Notes under the pieces: model-generated | What the model was told of the DNA's origin: nothing | What the model saw: only the letters and a program-made list of their open reading frames with translations | The model's database searches: none | Made by a program: the position numbers and the translations under genes | NCBI RefSeq assembly: GCF_900109355.1 | Contig: NZ_FOBF01000010.1 | Location: forward strand, 62,001 to 126,000 | Source: Nonomuraea pusilla | GTDB lineage: Bacteria; Actinomycetota; Actinomycetes; Streptosporangiales; Streptosporangiaceae | Length of the DNA stretch: 64,000 bases | Reading direction: 5' to 3' | Shown here: positions 35,952 through 46,308 of the stretch, piece by piece | How positions within the stretch are numbered: position 1 is the first letter of the stretch | Layout of the letters: every line of letters begins with the position of its first letter

Positions 35952-36336
35952 TGAGCACCCTTTCGAGCAAGTTGAGGTCCGGCTTTCCGGCGTCCAGCGC
36001 AGGCTGGTGCACCCGGATCAGGCCCTCCGACGCCATGTCGGCGATCAGCACCCGGACCACGCCAAGGGGCTGGCGTAAAAGGGCGGAGATCTCGGCAACC
36101 GACCGGACGTTCCGGGTCAGCTGAATGATCGCCTGATACTCCGGACTGAGTAGGGAAATATCTTGGTATTCCGACGTCACGGAGGACACGAGGGCCTCCA
36201 TGGCGAACTTCATCCGCGGCGCCGTGCGCCCCCCGGTCACGGCATACGGCCGTACCAGGGAACTCGGCTTCTGCGGACGGGGAGCCGCCGGATGCGGCGG
36301 AGTGCTATCACCAGCCCAACCCTGACCTGACACCAT
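35932..36336 (-). CDS. cvnC: Conservon 2 DUF742 protein CvnC
   Basis: A 134-residue DUF742 protein with LVRPYAVTGGRTAPR, SVAEISALLRQPLGVVRVLI and the terminal LERVLSGLRRL. Short N-terminal Pro-rich segment. ATG at 36336 has AGGAG upstream; unlike in conservon 1, an 18-nt gap separates it from cvnB. Confidence 0.93.
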   Translation of the reverse strand: MVSGQGWAGDSTPPHPAAPRPQKPSSLVRPYAVTGGRTAPRMKFAMEALVSSVTSEYQDISLLSPEYQAIIQLTRNVRSVAEISALLRQPLGVVRVLIADMASEGLIRVHQPALDAGKPDLNLLERVLSGLRRL

Positions 36337-36354
36337 GATCTCCTGTCACCGCCC

Positions 36355-36777
36355 TCAGCGGGGGCGGGCCGCCTGCAGCTCGGCCCGCACGGCCGGCGTC
36401 AGAACTTGTCCCGCCCGTTCCACCAGCAACGTCATCTGGTAGGCCACGAGACCCATGTCACAATCGGGGGCCGCGAGCACCGCCAGGCACGAGCCGTCGC
36501 TGATCGACATGATCATCAACAGGCCCCGCTGCATCTCGATCACGGTCTGCGTGACCATGCCGCCCTCGAAGACCCGCGCGGCGCCCTGCGTCAAGCTGAT
36601 CACGCCGGAGGCCACCGCGGCGAGCTGGTCGGCCCGGTCCTTGGGGAACCCCTCGGAGAAGGCCAGCGGCAGACCGTCGGACGACACGACCACCGTGTGA
36701 GCGACGCCCGGCACGTTGTTCACGAAGTCCGTGATCAACCAGCTTATACCGCGCGCTCCCTGGCTCAGTTCTCTCAT
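36355..36777 (-). CDS. cvnB: Conservon 2 roadblock/LC7 protein CvnB
   Basis: A 140-residue roadblock protein close to CvnB1: GISWLITDFVNNVPGVAHTV, MSISDGSCLAVLA, DCDMGLVAYQMTLLVERAGQ. ATG at 36777 overlaps the cvnA2 stop (ATGA). Confidence 0.94.
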   Translation of the reverse strand: MRELSQGARGISWLITDFVNNVPGVAHTVVVSSDGLPLAFSEGFPKDRADQLAAVASGVISLTQGAARVFEGGMVTQTVIEMQRGLLMIMSISDGSCLAVLAAPDCDMGLVAYQMTLLVERAGQVLTPAVRAELQAARPR

Positions 36778-39700
36778 TTGTCCTCCTCATTCTCTTCTCC
36801 GCGGGTGAAGGCACGGCCTTGGCGGACACCCTGCTGGAAGCTGGAGAGCCGGCTGCGCAACCGCTCGGGCGAGATCTGCGGCGCCGGTGACGTGACGGGC
36901 GGCTCGGCGAGGCTCGCCGTGCCCGGCACGAGGTTGGCCTTGGGGACGCGGCGCGGCAGGCCGGAGGGGGTGGTGCCGCCCTGGGCGGGCTCCGCCGCGG
37001 CCTGGGCCGCCTGGAACCCGGTGTCGGCGGGCGACGACCACGACGCGCCCGCGCCGGACTGGCCGGGCCTGCGCTGCGGCAGCGCCGGCCGGTCCCCGCG
37101 CTCGGCGGCGGGGGCGGGAGCGGGGGGCGCCACGGCGTCGGCCGGGATGGCCGGGTGCACTCCGGTGATCTCCGAGTCGCCCTCGGGCTCCAGCGCCTGG
37201 TCGACCTGCTCGGGGTCGGGCCTGCGGAACCAGTCGGAGCCGACCGACGAGAAGATCGGAAGGAACTCCTCGCTCTGCTCCTCCATGGGCGAGGTGCGCA
37301 CCACGGGCAGGGGGCCCGTCAGGTCCTGCGAGGAGTACTCGCCGGGCCCGAAGGGGCTGAACCCGGAGTGACCGTTCTGCGAGAAGGCGTCGGCGGGCTT
37401 GGGCTCCTCGCCGAACGCGGACGGGCGGGGGTCCTCGCTGAAGATGGACGGGACGTCGCCGAACGCGGACTGGCGCGGCTCGGCCGGCTCGAACAGCGAC
37501 CTGCGCGGCGCCTGGTCGCCGAAGCCGCCCCAGCCCGGCTCCTCCTTGTTCGCGGGCGGCTCGGTCGCGAACGACGGCCAGCGCGGCTCGTCGAGCGGCG
37601 GCGGCGTCTCCGCGAAGGAGGGCCAGCGCAGCTCGTCGTCATGGGCGGCGGGCGCCGCCGGCACGGGCGGCGCGGGCGGCGCGGCGGGCATGGGAGGCGC
37701 GGCCGGCTCGGGCGGCTCCTCGGCGAACGACGGCCAGCGCGGCTCGTCGGCGCCGACGGAGCCCCAGCGGGTCTCCTCCTGGGCGGGCGGCGGGGGCTGC
37801 TCGGCGAACGAGGGCCAGCGCGCGTCGTCCTGCGCCGCCGCGGCAGGGGAATCCTCGGCGATCGACGGCCAGTTGCCCGTGCCTGGCGCGGGCAGCGAGC
37901 CCGGCCACTCGGTGTCGACGGGCATCTGCGGCGGGGGCGTGTGGTAGCCGGTGCCGCCGTTGAGCGACGACTGGTCGAACATGGCGGCCGGGTCGAAGCT
38001 GGTGAACGCCTCGTACTGGCCGCCCTGCTGCGGTGCGCCCTGCGCGCCGGTGATCAGCATGTCGGGGACGAGCACCATGGCGCTCAGTCCGCCGGTCTCG
38101 CGCATCTTGAGCTGGACGCGGATGCCGTGGCGCAGGGCCAGGCGGCCGACCACGAACAGGCCCATGCGGCGCGACACCGCGACGTCCACGACCGGCGGGT
38201 TGGCCAGCCGCCAGTTGGCCTCGGCCAGTTCCTCGGGGCTCATGCCGATGCCCTGGTCGTTGATCGTCACGAGCATGCCGCCCTCGGCGGGGGAGCTGGT
38301 GACCTGCACCCTGCTCTCGCGCGGGGAGAACGAGATGGCGTTCTCGATCAGCTCGGCGAGCAGGTGGACGGCGTCGGTGACGGCGGGGCCGACGATCAGC
38401 GTGCCGGACGGGATCTGGATCTGGACGCGCTCGTAGTTCTCGACCTCGGAGAGCGAGGCGCGGGCGATGTCGACGAGCGGCACCGGCTCGCTCCACTTGC
38501 GCGCGGCCTCCTGGCCGGCGAGGACCAGGAGGTTCTCGCTGTTGCGCCGCATGCGGGTGGCCAGGTGGTCGAGCCTGAACAGGTTCGCCAGACGCTGCTC
38601 GTCCTCTTCGCCCTGCTCCAGGCCCTCGATGAGCTGGAGCTGCCGCTCGACCAGCGTCTGGCTGCGGCGGGAGAGGTTGACGAACATGGCGTTGACGTTG
38701 GCGCGCAGCTTGGCCTCGTCGCCGGCCAGCCGGATCGCCTCGCGGTGGACCTCGTCGAAGGCCCGGGCCACTTCCCCGATCTCGTCCCGGGTGCTGACGC
38801 CGATGGAGGGCACCTCGGGCACCTGCGCGCCGTCGCCGGACTCGCGCAGGATGCGGACCGTCTCGGGCAGCCTGCTGGTGGCGACCTCCAGCGCCTCGGC
38901 CCGCAGCTTCCGCAGCGGACGCACCAGCGAACCGGCGACCCGGGTGGTGATGACGAGGACCAGGACCAGCAGGACGAGGATCGTCGCGCCGGAGATGATG
39001 GCGTTGCGCTGCTCGGTGTCGCTCAGCTCGCGGGCCCGGGTCACGATCTGGGTGGCCAGCGTGTCCTCGACCTTGCGCATGGCGTTGGCGGTGAGGGTGG
39101 TGCTGTCGTACCAGAGGGTGAGGTCCCTGCGGGAGGTGACGTCGAGGTCCCTGATCCGGTTGTACTCGCGCAGCTGGGCGAGGGCGCGCTGGCGCATGGC
39201 GTCGGCGCGGTCGATGTCGATGCCGCGCACGCCCTTCCTGTACGCCTGGAGCGTGCGCACGTCGGCTTCCTGGTCGAAGGTGCCGAGCTCGGCCTGCTGC
39301 CGGTTCCAGGAGCCCAGGAAGTCGGACAGGTCGTCGTAGTCGAGGCTGCGCTCGATGAGGGCGACGATGAGGATGGCCTGCTGGCGCGAGACCTCCTCCT
39401 TGACCCGCTGGAGCGCTCCGAGGGCGGCGACGTCTCCCTGGAGGCGGTCGTCGGCGACGCCGTCGCCCAGGTCGCCCTGGACGCCCGACAGCACCTCGAT
39501 CATCGTGGTGTACGTGCGGATGGCGGCTCGGGGCGGGGTGCTGCTGTTGCCCACGATCGAGTCGCGGAGGCTGTCCAGCCCGGTGAGCCACCGGTTCATG
39601 TTCCTGACGCTGGTCTGGATACGCGGCGAGTACGAGCTGTCGATGTCCGCCGCGGCGGCGAGCACCTGCTTCTTGGCCGCGTCGGACGCCTGGCGCTGCG

Positions 39701-40010
39701 TGCGCAGCTGGCTCAGGCGGCCCGCCCTGCGGTGGTCGGCGCCGTACCACGCGGTGAGCGTGCGCTCCTTGGCCAGCTCGTGGTTGAGCGCGCCGATGCG
39801 CTGCACCAGCTCGGCGACCTGGGTCAGGCGCCGGTACTCGGAGCTGGTGCCGATGGCGTTGGCGAGCTGCACACCCGCGAGGAGCACGCCCACGACGGTG
39901 GGGATGAGGATCAGCGCGATCAGCCTTGAGCGCACGCGCCAGTTCCCCAGCTGGAACCGCCCGCCTGTGTACTCCCCTGACTTGGTGTGCCGGGGGTTGT
40001 CCGTCCTCAC
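36774..40010 (-). CDS. cvnA: Conservon 2 sensor kinase CvnA with Trp-Pro repeat tail
   Basis: A 1078-residue sensor with the CvnA order: TM1 (LIALILIPTVVGVLLAGVQL), extracytoplasmic helical domain, TM2, HAMP, and the kinase-like module with LDHLATRMRRN, N box ELIENAISFSP and G box DQGIGM. The tail (about 400 residues) is the longest of the set and carries repeated RWPSFAE-type motifs (four close copies and several variants) before GLPRRVPKANLVPG and RLRSRLSSFQQGV. GTG at 40010 lies 8 nt from the conserved leader. Confidence 0.93.
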   Translation of the reverse strand: MRTDNPRHTKSGEYTGGRFQLGNWRVRSRLIALILIPTVVGVLLAGVQLANAIGTSSEYRRLTQVAELVQRIGALNHELAKERTLTAWYGADHRRAGRLSQLRTQRQASDAAKKQVLAAAADIDSSYSPRIQTSVRNMNRWLTGLDSLRDSIVGNSSTPPRAAIRTYTTMIEVLSGVQGDLGDGVADDRLQGDVAALGALQRVKEEVSRQQAILIVALIERSLDYDDLSDFLGSWNRQQAELGTFDQEADVRTLQAYRKGVRGIDIDRADAMRQRALAQLREYNRIRDLDVTSRRDLTLWYDSTTLTANAMRKVEDTLATQIVTRARELSDTEQRNAIISGATILVLLVLVLVITTRVAGSLVRPLRKLRAEALEVATSRLPETVRILRESGDGAQVPEVPSIGVSTRDEIGEVARAFDEVHREAIRLAGDEAKLRANVNAMFVNLSRRSQTLVERQLQLIEGLEQGEEDEQRLANLFRLDHLATRMRRNSENLLVLAGQEAARKWSEPVPLVDIARASLSEVENYERVQIQIPSGTLIVGPAVTDAVHLLAELIENAISFSPRESRVQVTSSPAEGGMLVTINDQGIGMSPEELAEANWRLANPPVVDVAVSRRMGLFVVGRLALRHGIRVQLKMRETGGLSAMVLVPDMLITGAQGAPQQGGQYEAFTSFDPAAMFDQSSLNGGTGYHTPPPQMPVDTEWPGSLPAPGTGNWPSIAEDSPAAAAQDDARWPSFAEQPPPPAQEETRWGSVGADEPRWPSFAEEPPEPAAPPMPAAPPAPPVPAAPAAHDDELRWPSFAETPPPLDEPRWPSFATEPPANKEEPGWGGFGDQAPRRSLFEPAEPRQSAFGDVPSIFSEDPRPSAFGEEPKPADAFSQNGHSGFSPFGPGEYSSQDLTGPLPVVRTSPMEEQSEEFLPIFSSVGSDWFRRPDPEQVDQALEPEGDSEITGVHPAIPADAVAPPAPAPAAERGDRPALPQRRPGQSGAGASWSSPADTGFQAAQAAAEPAQGGTTPSGLPRRVPKANLVPGTASLAEPPVTSPAPQISPERLRSRLSSFQQGVRQGRAFTRGEENEEDK

Positions 40011-40088
40011 TGACCCTCGCTACCTCTCGCCGAGACGTGCTCGAAAAAAAATCTGACACGCGTGGGGCGCATGGGATTCCGTCCGGCT

Positions 40089-40126
40089 GGGTAATTGGAA
40101 CACAACCCGTACCAGATCGGCCAACC
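40089..40126 (-). promoter_or_regulatory. Shared cvnA upstream element, copy 2
   Basis: On the minus strand it begins GGTTGGCCG, contains CTGG and ends TGTGTTCCAATTACCC. The last 16 bases are identical in copy 3. It lies 79 nt upstream of the cvnA2 start. Confidence 0.6.
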
Positions 40127-40188
40127 GTGCATATCCCATCAAATACGACCAAAGGTGCCCTTTAGGTCGCATATCGCCGCGCATGTTT

Positions 40189-41586
40189 TCAGGCGGGCCG
40201 GAACGAATCCCGTTCGGCCGGCGCCGCGTGCTTGACCATCAGGTGGCGGGTCACCGAGTACTCCTGCACCGCCTCCTGGCTCATGTCCTTGCCGAACCCG
40301 CTGCCCTTCACGCCGCCGTGAGGGGCCTCGCTGGCGATGGGCAGGTGGTCGTTCACCCAGGTCACACCCACGTCGAGACGGTGCGAGACGCGCATGGCGC
40401 GCGCCACGTCACGCGACCACACCGACGACGCCAGGCCGTAGCGGGTGTCGTTGGCCAGCCGGACCGCCTCGTCCTCGCCGTCGAACGGCAGGACCACCAG
40501 GACAGGACCGAAAATCTCGCCCTGGACGATCTCGCTGCCCTGTGCGACATCCGTCACAACGGTCGGCGGGTAGTAGAACCCTGGCCCTTCGGCCATCGCG
40601 CCGCCGTGGACCACGCGGCCGCCCGAGCGCGCGACGAACCCGTGCACCCGCTCCCGGTGGGCGGCCGAGATCAGCGGGCCGATGTCGGTGGCCGGGTCCC
40701 AGGGGTCGCCCACGGTGATGCCGGCGACGACCTCCCTGAACGCCTCCACCGCCGCCTCGTACACGGGCCTGGCGACGTAGACGCGGGTGGCGGCGGTGCA
40801 GTCCTGGCCGGTGTTGTACGTGGCCCCCATGGCCACGCCGCGGGCCATCTCGGCCAGGTCGGCGTCCTCGAAGACCAGGGCGGGGGCCTTGCCGCCGAGC
40901 TCCAGGTGCACCCGCTTGAGCGTGGTCGCGGCGCCCGTCATCACGGCGCGGCCGGTCTCCGTGGAGCCGGTGACGCTCACCATGTCCACGCCCGGGTCGG
41001 TCACCAGCGCCTGCCCGACGTCGGCGCCGCCGGTCACGGCCTGGACGAGCCCCTCGGGCGCGCCCGCCTTCGCGAACAGCTCGGCCAGGCGCAGCGTCGT
41101 GCGCGGCGTCTGCGGCGCCGGCTTGATCACCACGGCGTTGCCCGCCGCGACCGCCGGGCCGACCTTCCAGACGGCCATGATGAACGGGAAGTTCCACGGC
41201 GCGATCGACCCCACCACCCCGACGGGGCGGCGCAGCATGACCGAGGTGTAGCCGGCGCTGAACACGCCCGCGCCCGTGCCCTCCAGCGAGCGGGCGGCCC
41301 CGGCGAAGAACCGCAGGTTGTCGACCGCGAAGGGCAGCTCGCCGTCGCGGAACACCGCGGCCGGCTTGCCGGTCTCCTCGACCTCCAGCCTGGTCAGCTC
41401 CTCGGCGTCGGCCTCGACCAGGTCGGCCAGGCGCAGCAGCAGCCTGGCGCGTTCGGCGGGGGTGGTCTGTCCCCACTCGGCGTACGCGCGGCGGGCGGCC
41501 GCCACGGCGGGCGCCACGGCCTCGGCCGGGGTGTCGGGGACCTCCGCGACCGGGAGGCCGGTAGCGGGGTTGATCAGTTCGCGCAT
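40189..41586 (-). CDS. Aldehyde dehydrogenase, aminobutyraldehyde (YdcW/PatD) type
   Basis: A 465-residue NAD(P)-dependent aldehyde dehydrogenase. Catalytic residues are in place: Asn132 (APWNFP), Lys155, Glu229 (LELGGKAP), Cys263 in NTGQDCTAATRVY. The QDCTAA context resembles 4-aminobutyraldehyde dehydrogenases, which act late in putrescine breakdown; the PotABCD-type importer nearby supports an amine-derived aldehyde substrate. ATG at 41586. It follows the glycosyltransferase gene by 43 nt and is probably cotranscribed with it from the palindrome-bearing promoter at 42929. Confidence 0.85.
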   Translation of the reverse strand: MRELINPATGLPVAEVPDTPAEAVAPAVAAARRAYAEWGQTTPAERARLLLRLADLVEADAEELTRLEVEETGKPAAVFRDGELPFAVDNLRFFAGAARSLEGTGAGVFSAGYTSVMLRRPVGVVGSIAPWNFPFIMAVWKVGPAVAAGNAVVIKPAPQTPRTTLRLAELFAKAGAPEGLVQAVTGGADVGQALVTDPGVDMVSVTGSTETGRAVMTGAATTLKRVHLELGGKAPALVFEDADLAEMARGVAMGATYNTGQDCTAATRVYVARPVYEAAVEAFREVVAGITVGDPWDPATDIGPLISAAHRERVHGFVARSGGRVVHGGAMAEGPGFYYPPTVVTDVAQGSEIVQGEIFGPVLVVLPFDGEDEAVRLANDTRYGLASSVWSRDVARAMRVSHRLDVGVTWVNDHLPIASEAPHGGVKGSGFGKDMSQEAVQEYSVTRHLMVKHAAPAERDSFRPA

Positions 41587-41629
41587 GGAAGTTCTTCGTC
41601 CCTGTGGTGCTTGTCGCCGGCCGGAGCCG

Positions 41630-42904
41630 TCAGTTCTGGCCGAGCTGCTCGATGAGGTCGGCGGCCTTGCGCAGGCCGTCGCGCCGGCGGATCTCCTCGC
41701 CCACGGCGACGAGCCTGGAGCGCAGCTCGGTGTCGCCGAGCAGCCGCTCCACGGCGCCCGTGAGCTCGTCGTCGGTGAAGCCGTAGGTGGAGAGCCTGAC
41801 GCCGTAGCCGAGCTCGTGCACGCGCTGGGCGTTGTCGTACTGGTCCCAGAACAGCGGCAGGAGGATCATCGGCTTGCCGAAGTGGATCGCCTCGGTGGTG
41901 GTGTTGTTGCCGCCGTGGGTGATGACGAGGTCGCAGAGCGGGATGATCTTCGTCTGCGGCACGAACTCGGCGCCCCACATGTTGTCGGCGAGCTTGATCT
42001 CCTCGTGCAGCGGGCCCTTGGAGACGATGTACCGGTGCGGCGTGGTGGCCAGCACGTCGATCACGCGCTGCATGAGCTCCACGTCGGAGGAGCCGAGCGA
42101 GCCCAGCGAGAAGTACACGAGGGAGCCCTCGCCGCGCTCGAAGGGCAGCTCGAAGTCCTCGTCGGTCTCGCGCACGGACGAGTCGAGGCGGTGCCAGGAG
42201 GGGCCGAGCGGGCGGGCGTCGACGTAGTCGAGCGCCTCGGGGTACACGTAGAGGTTCAGGTCGCCCTCGTGGATGAAGTCGAGATCGGGCAGCGGCCGCG
42301 TGCCCTGCTCGACGCACCACTCGTTGAAGGCGCTCCACAGCTCACGGTGGGTGCGGTCGTACTCGGCGCGGAAGGCGTCCCACTCGGCGCGGTCGTCGGC
42401 GGACAGGCCGGAGAAGACCGGGGCGACGTTCTCGCCGCGCATCTCCAGCGGGTTGCAGGAGACGATGCGGACGAACTTCTTACCCGTGGTCAGCAGCGCG
42501 GGGAACGTGATGACGTTGTCCTCGACGACGACATCCGGCCGCACGCGCTCGATGATGGCCTTGAGCTGCGGCTCGCAGTACTTGACGCCGTCGATCAGCG
42601 ACTCCCAGATCGGCTTGGTGACGGTCTCGAGCTGCTCCAGCGTGCTCTTGCGGTACTCGGGCGCGGTCTCGCGGATGAAGTCCTTCCAGAACTGGCCCGG
42701 GTCCTGCTCCTCGGCGTCCTCCGCGGGGGGCGCGAGATCGACGAGGTCCTCCTCGAAGCCGAGCGCCTCGAGCTTGCCCTTCCAGGACGCCTCCGCCGCG
42801 AAGACCACGCGGTGGCCGCGGCGGCGCAGGATGTCGCCGATGCCGATGCAGTTGTTGGTCGGCCCGTAGGCGCTTTCAGGCATGAACAGGATGGTGAGAG
42901 ACAT
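41630..42904 (-). CDS. Family 1 (UGT/MGT-like) glycosyltransferase
   Basis: A 424-residue GT-B enzyme: an N-terminal acceptor domain starting LTILFMPESAYGPTNNCIG, and a C-terminal nucleotide-sugar domain with LVYFSLGSLGS, SKGPLHEEIKL and the donor-binding block THGGNNTTTEAIHFGKPMIL then LFWDQYDNAQRV. Macrolide or small-molecule glycosyltransferases have this form; the acceptor is unknown. ATG at 42904 has GGAGGG upstream. Divergent from TetR. Confidence 0.88.
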   Translation of the reverse strand: MSLTILFMPESAYGPTNNCIGIGDILRRRGHRVVFAAEASWKGKLEALGFEEDLVDLAPPAEDAEEQDPGQFWKDFIRETAPEYRKSTLEQLETVTKPIWESLIDGVKYCEPQLKAIIERVRPDVVVEDNVITFPALLTTGKKFVRIVSCNPLEMRGENVAPVFSGLSADDRAEWDAFRAEYDRTHRELWSAFNEWCVEQGTRPLPDLDFIHEGDLNLYVYPEALDYVDARPLGPSWHRLDSSVRETDEDFELPFERGEGSLVYFSLGSLGSSDVELMQRVIDVLATTPHRYIVSKGPLHEEIKLADNMWGAEFVPQTKIIPLCDLVITHGGNNTTTEAIHFGKPMILLPLFWDQYDNAQRVHELGYGVRLSTYGFTDDELTGAVERLLGDTELRSRLVAVGEEIRRRDGLRKAADLIEQLGQN

Positions 42905-42928
42905 CGAGCCCTCCGGGGCACTAGCGAA

Positions 42929-42944
42929 TTGAAGAGGAATTCAA
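42929..42944. promoter_or_regulatory. TTGAA-N6-TTCAA operator, copy 1
   Basis: TTGAAGAGGAATTCAA lies between the glycosyltransferase and the TetR gene, 25 nt upstream of the former. The same palindrome lies upstream of potD and the kinase. The TetR protein encoded beside it is the natural candidate binder. Confidence 0.7.
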
Positions 42945-43028
42945 ATACTCATCTAGCGGGAAGGTCAACTTCGCGGCACTATGGTCACGACTAACTGAAC
43001 GGCAGCAGAACGAGTGAAGGTGGTGGGC

Positions 43029-43627
43029 GTGGCTCAGCGCAAAAGCCGTAACGACCGGCGCATCGACCTGATCGAGGCGGCGCGCAGGGCCATCATCCGG
43101 CACGGCGTCGACGGCGTGCAGCTCTCGCACGTCGCGGAGGAGGCCGGTCTGACCTCCGGCGCCGTGCTCTACCACTACCCCGACCTGGGCGAGCTGCTGG
43201 TCGAGGCGCAGCACTCGGGCATGGAGCGCTTCTACGAGCAGCGGCTGCGCCAGCTCTCGTCCCTCACCGACCCGGTCAGGAAGCTCGTCGTCACCATCAG
43301 GTCGGGCCTGCCCACCGGGCCGCTCGACCCGGACGTCCGCCTGCTCAACGAGCTCGGCGGCGCCGCGGGCCGGCACCGCGTGTACGGCGTGCTGCTCACG
43401 TCGCTCTACGACCGCCAGGTGTCGATGTACCAGGCGATCCTGGACACGGGGGCGGCGCTGGGCGTGTTCAGGCTCAGCGCCGACTCCCTGACGATCTCGC
43501 GCAACCTGGTGGCGCTGGAGGACGCCTACGGCTACCGCATCACCGCCAGGCACCCCCTGATCGGCCCGGCCGAGGCGGCCGAGCTGATCCTGTCGTACGC
43601 CCGCACGGCGACGGGCAACGACCTCTG

Positions 43628-43634
<7 letters not shown>
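43029..43634 (+). CDS. TetR-family regulator
   Basis: A 201-residue TetR protein with N-terminal HTH: IDLIEAARRAIIRHGVDGVQ, LSHVAEEAGLTSGAVLYHYP. The C-terminal domain resembles BetI/PuuR-unrelated TetR groups with no specific ligand evident. The GTG at 43029 is preferred, with AAGGTGG upstream; a GTG at 43014 would add five residues. Its 3' end overlaps potA on the other strand by 7 bp. Likely controls the flanking operons through the TTGAA-N6-TTCAA sites. Confidence 0.88.
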
Positions 43635-44666
<1,032 letters not shown>

Positions 44667-44680
<14 letters not shown>

Positions 44681-45446
44681 GCGTCTCCCCGATCTTGGTC
44701 AGGCGCTGCCCCGCGATCACGGCCGTGAAGCTCACGAGGAGCAGGATCGCGGCCAGCGCGTTGATCTTCGGGGTCACCCCGAAACGGATCATCGAATAGA
44801 TGACGATCGGCAGCGTCTGGTCGCTGTTGCCGACCGTGAAGAAGGCGATCACGAACTCGTCCAGCGACAGCGTGAACGCCAGCAGGGCGCCCGCCACGAT
44901 GCCGGGCAGGAGCTGCGGCAGCGTGATCCGCATGAACGTGGACACCGGGCCCGCCCCGAGATCACGGGAGGCCTCCTCCAGCGACGTGTCGGCGTTCGTC
45001 AGCCGGGTGCGCACCACGGCCGCCACGAACGCCATCGAGAACAGGCCGTGGGCGAGGATCACCGAGTGCAGGCCCAGCGTCATCTGGATCATGCCGTAGA
45101 AGACCAGCAGGCCGATGGCGAGCACCAGGTCGGGCAGCACGGCCGGCATCAGCGCCAGCGCGTCGAGCAGCTTCGAGCGGGTGTGCCTGGCCAGGCCGAC
45201 GGCCAGCAGGGTGCCCAGCACGGTGGCGATCACCGTGGAGCCCGCGGCCACGATCAGCGTGTTGACCAGGCCCTCCCTGATCCGCTCGTCGCCGGCCAGC
45301 TCGCCGTACCACTTCAGGCTGAAGCCCTCGTAGGTGTAGACCGACTTGCCCGAGTTGAACGACATCAGCACGAGCACGACGATCGGCAGGTACAGGAAGA
45401 CGTACGTGGCCCAGAACGGCACGTACAGGAGTCTCGGCCTACGCAC
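44667..45446 (-). CDS. potC: Polyamine-type ABC importer permease PotC
   Basis: A 259-residue permease with six helices and the loop LEEASRDLGAGPVSTFMRIT before LPQLLPGIVAGALLAFTLSL, DEFVIAFF, as in PotC. GTG start overlaps potB by eight bases. Confidence 0.92.
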
Positions 45447-46287
45447 GGCGGGCCGCCCAGGACTGCACGAGCAGGAGCACCACGAGCACCGCGACGAGCG
45501 CCAGCGCCAGCGTCGAGCCGAACGGCCAGTCGCGCGCCGACAGGAACTGGTTGCGGATCAGGTTGCCCACCATCACGGTCTTGTTGCCGCCGAGCATCTC
45601 GGGGATGACGAAGTTGCCGAAGCTCGGCACGAACACGAACAGGCAGCCCGTCATCACGCCGGGCAGCGTCAGCGGCAGCGTCACCTTGCGGAACGTGGTG
45701 AAGGCCGACGCGCCCAGGTTGGCCGACGCCTCGCGCAGCTGCGGGTCGAGCTTCTCGATCGTCGCGTACAGCGGCAGCACCATCAGCGGCAGGTACGAGT
45801 AGAGCAGCCCGGCGACGATGGTGCCTTCCTTGTACAGCAGCTCCAGCTTGGTCCCGAGCAGCGAGTTCACCACGCCGGGGCCGCTGAGCAGCATGATCCA
45901 GGCGTAGACCCGGATGAGGAAGTTCGTCCAGAACGGCAGCACGATCGCCACGAGGGCGGCGGTCTTCCACCGGTTCGGGAGCTGCGCGATCAGGTACGCC
46001 GTCGGGTAGCCGACGAGCAGCGCGATCAGCGTCGTCACCGCGGCGATGCGCAGCGAGGTGCCGAGGACGCCCAGGTAGAGCGGGTCGACGAGCCGGGAGA
46101 AGTTCTCGGTGGTGAACTCGTACACCACGCCGCCGAAGCGCCCGCGCTGGAAGACCGTGTAGCTCACCATCAGGCCGAGCGGCACCAGGAGCAGCACGAT
46201 CAGGTACGTCAGGCCCGGCGAGAGGAAGACGAACGCGCCCAGCCGGCGTCCTCGGGACGCCGGCCGGGCCTTTGCTTCTGACTTCAC
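45439..46287 (-). CDS. potB: Polyamine-type ABC importer permease PotB
   Basis: A 282-residue permease: helices beginning LGAFVFLSPGLTYLIVLLL, coupling loop LREASANLGASAFTTFRKVT, then FVPSFGNFVIPEMLGG, typical of PotB. GTG at 46287 lies 21 nt after potD. Confidence 0.92.
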   Translation of the reverse strand: MKSEAKARPASRGRRLGAFVFLSPGLTYLIVLLLVPLGLMVSYTVFQRGRFGGVVYEFTTENFSRLVDPLYLGVLGTSLRIAAVTTLIALLVGYPTAYLIAQLPNRWKTAALVAIVLPFWTNFLIRVYAWIMLLSGPGVVNSLLGTKLELLYKEGTIVAGLLYSYLPLMVLPLYATIEKLDPQLREASANLGASAFTTFRKVTLPLTLPGVMTGCLFVFVPSFGNFVIPEMLGGNKTVMVGNLIRNQFLSARDWPFGSTLALALVAVLVVLLLVQSWAARRA

Positions 46288-46308
46288 GATGTGCCTACGA
46301 CTACTTGC

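Noticed and set aside
37155-39929. 924-codon frame opposite cvnA2
   Set aside because: Shadow; composition follows reverse complement of the CvnA tail and kinase domain.
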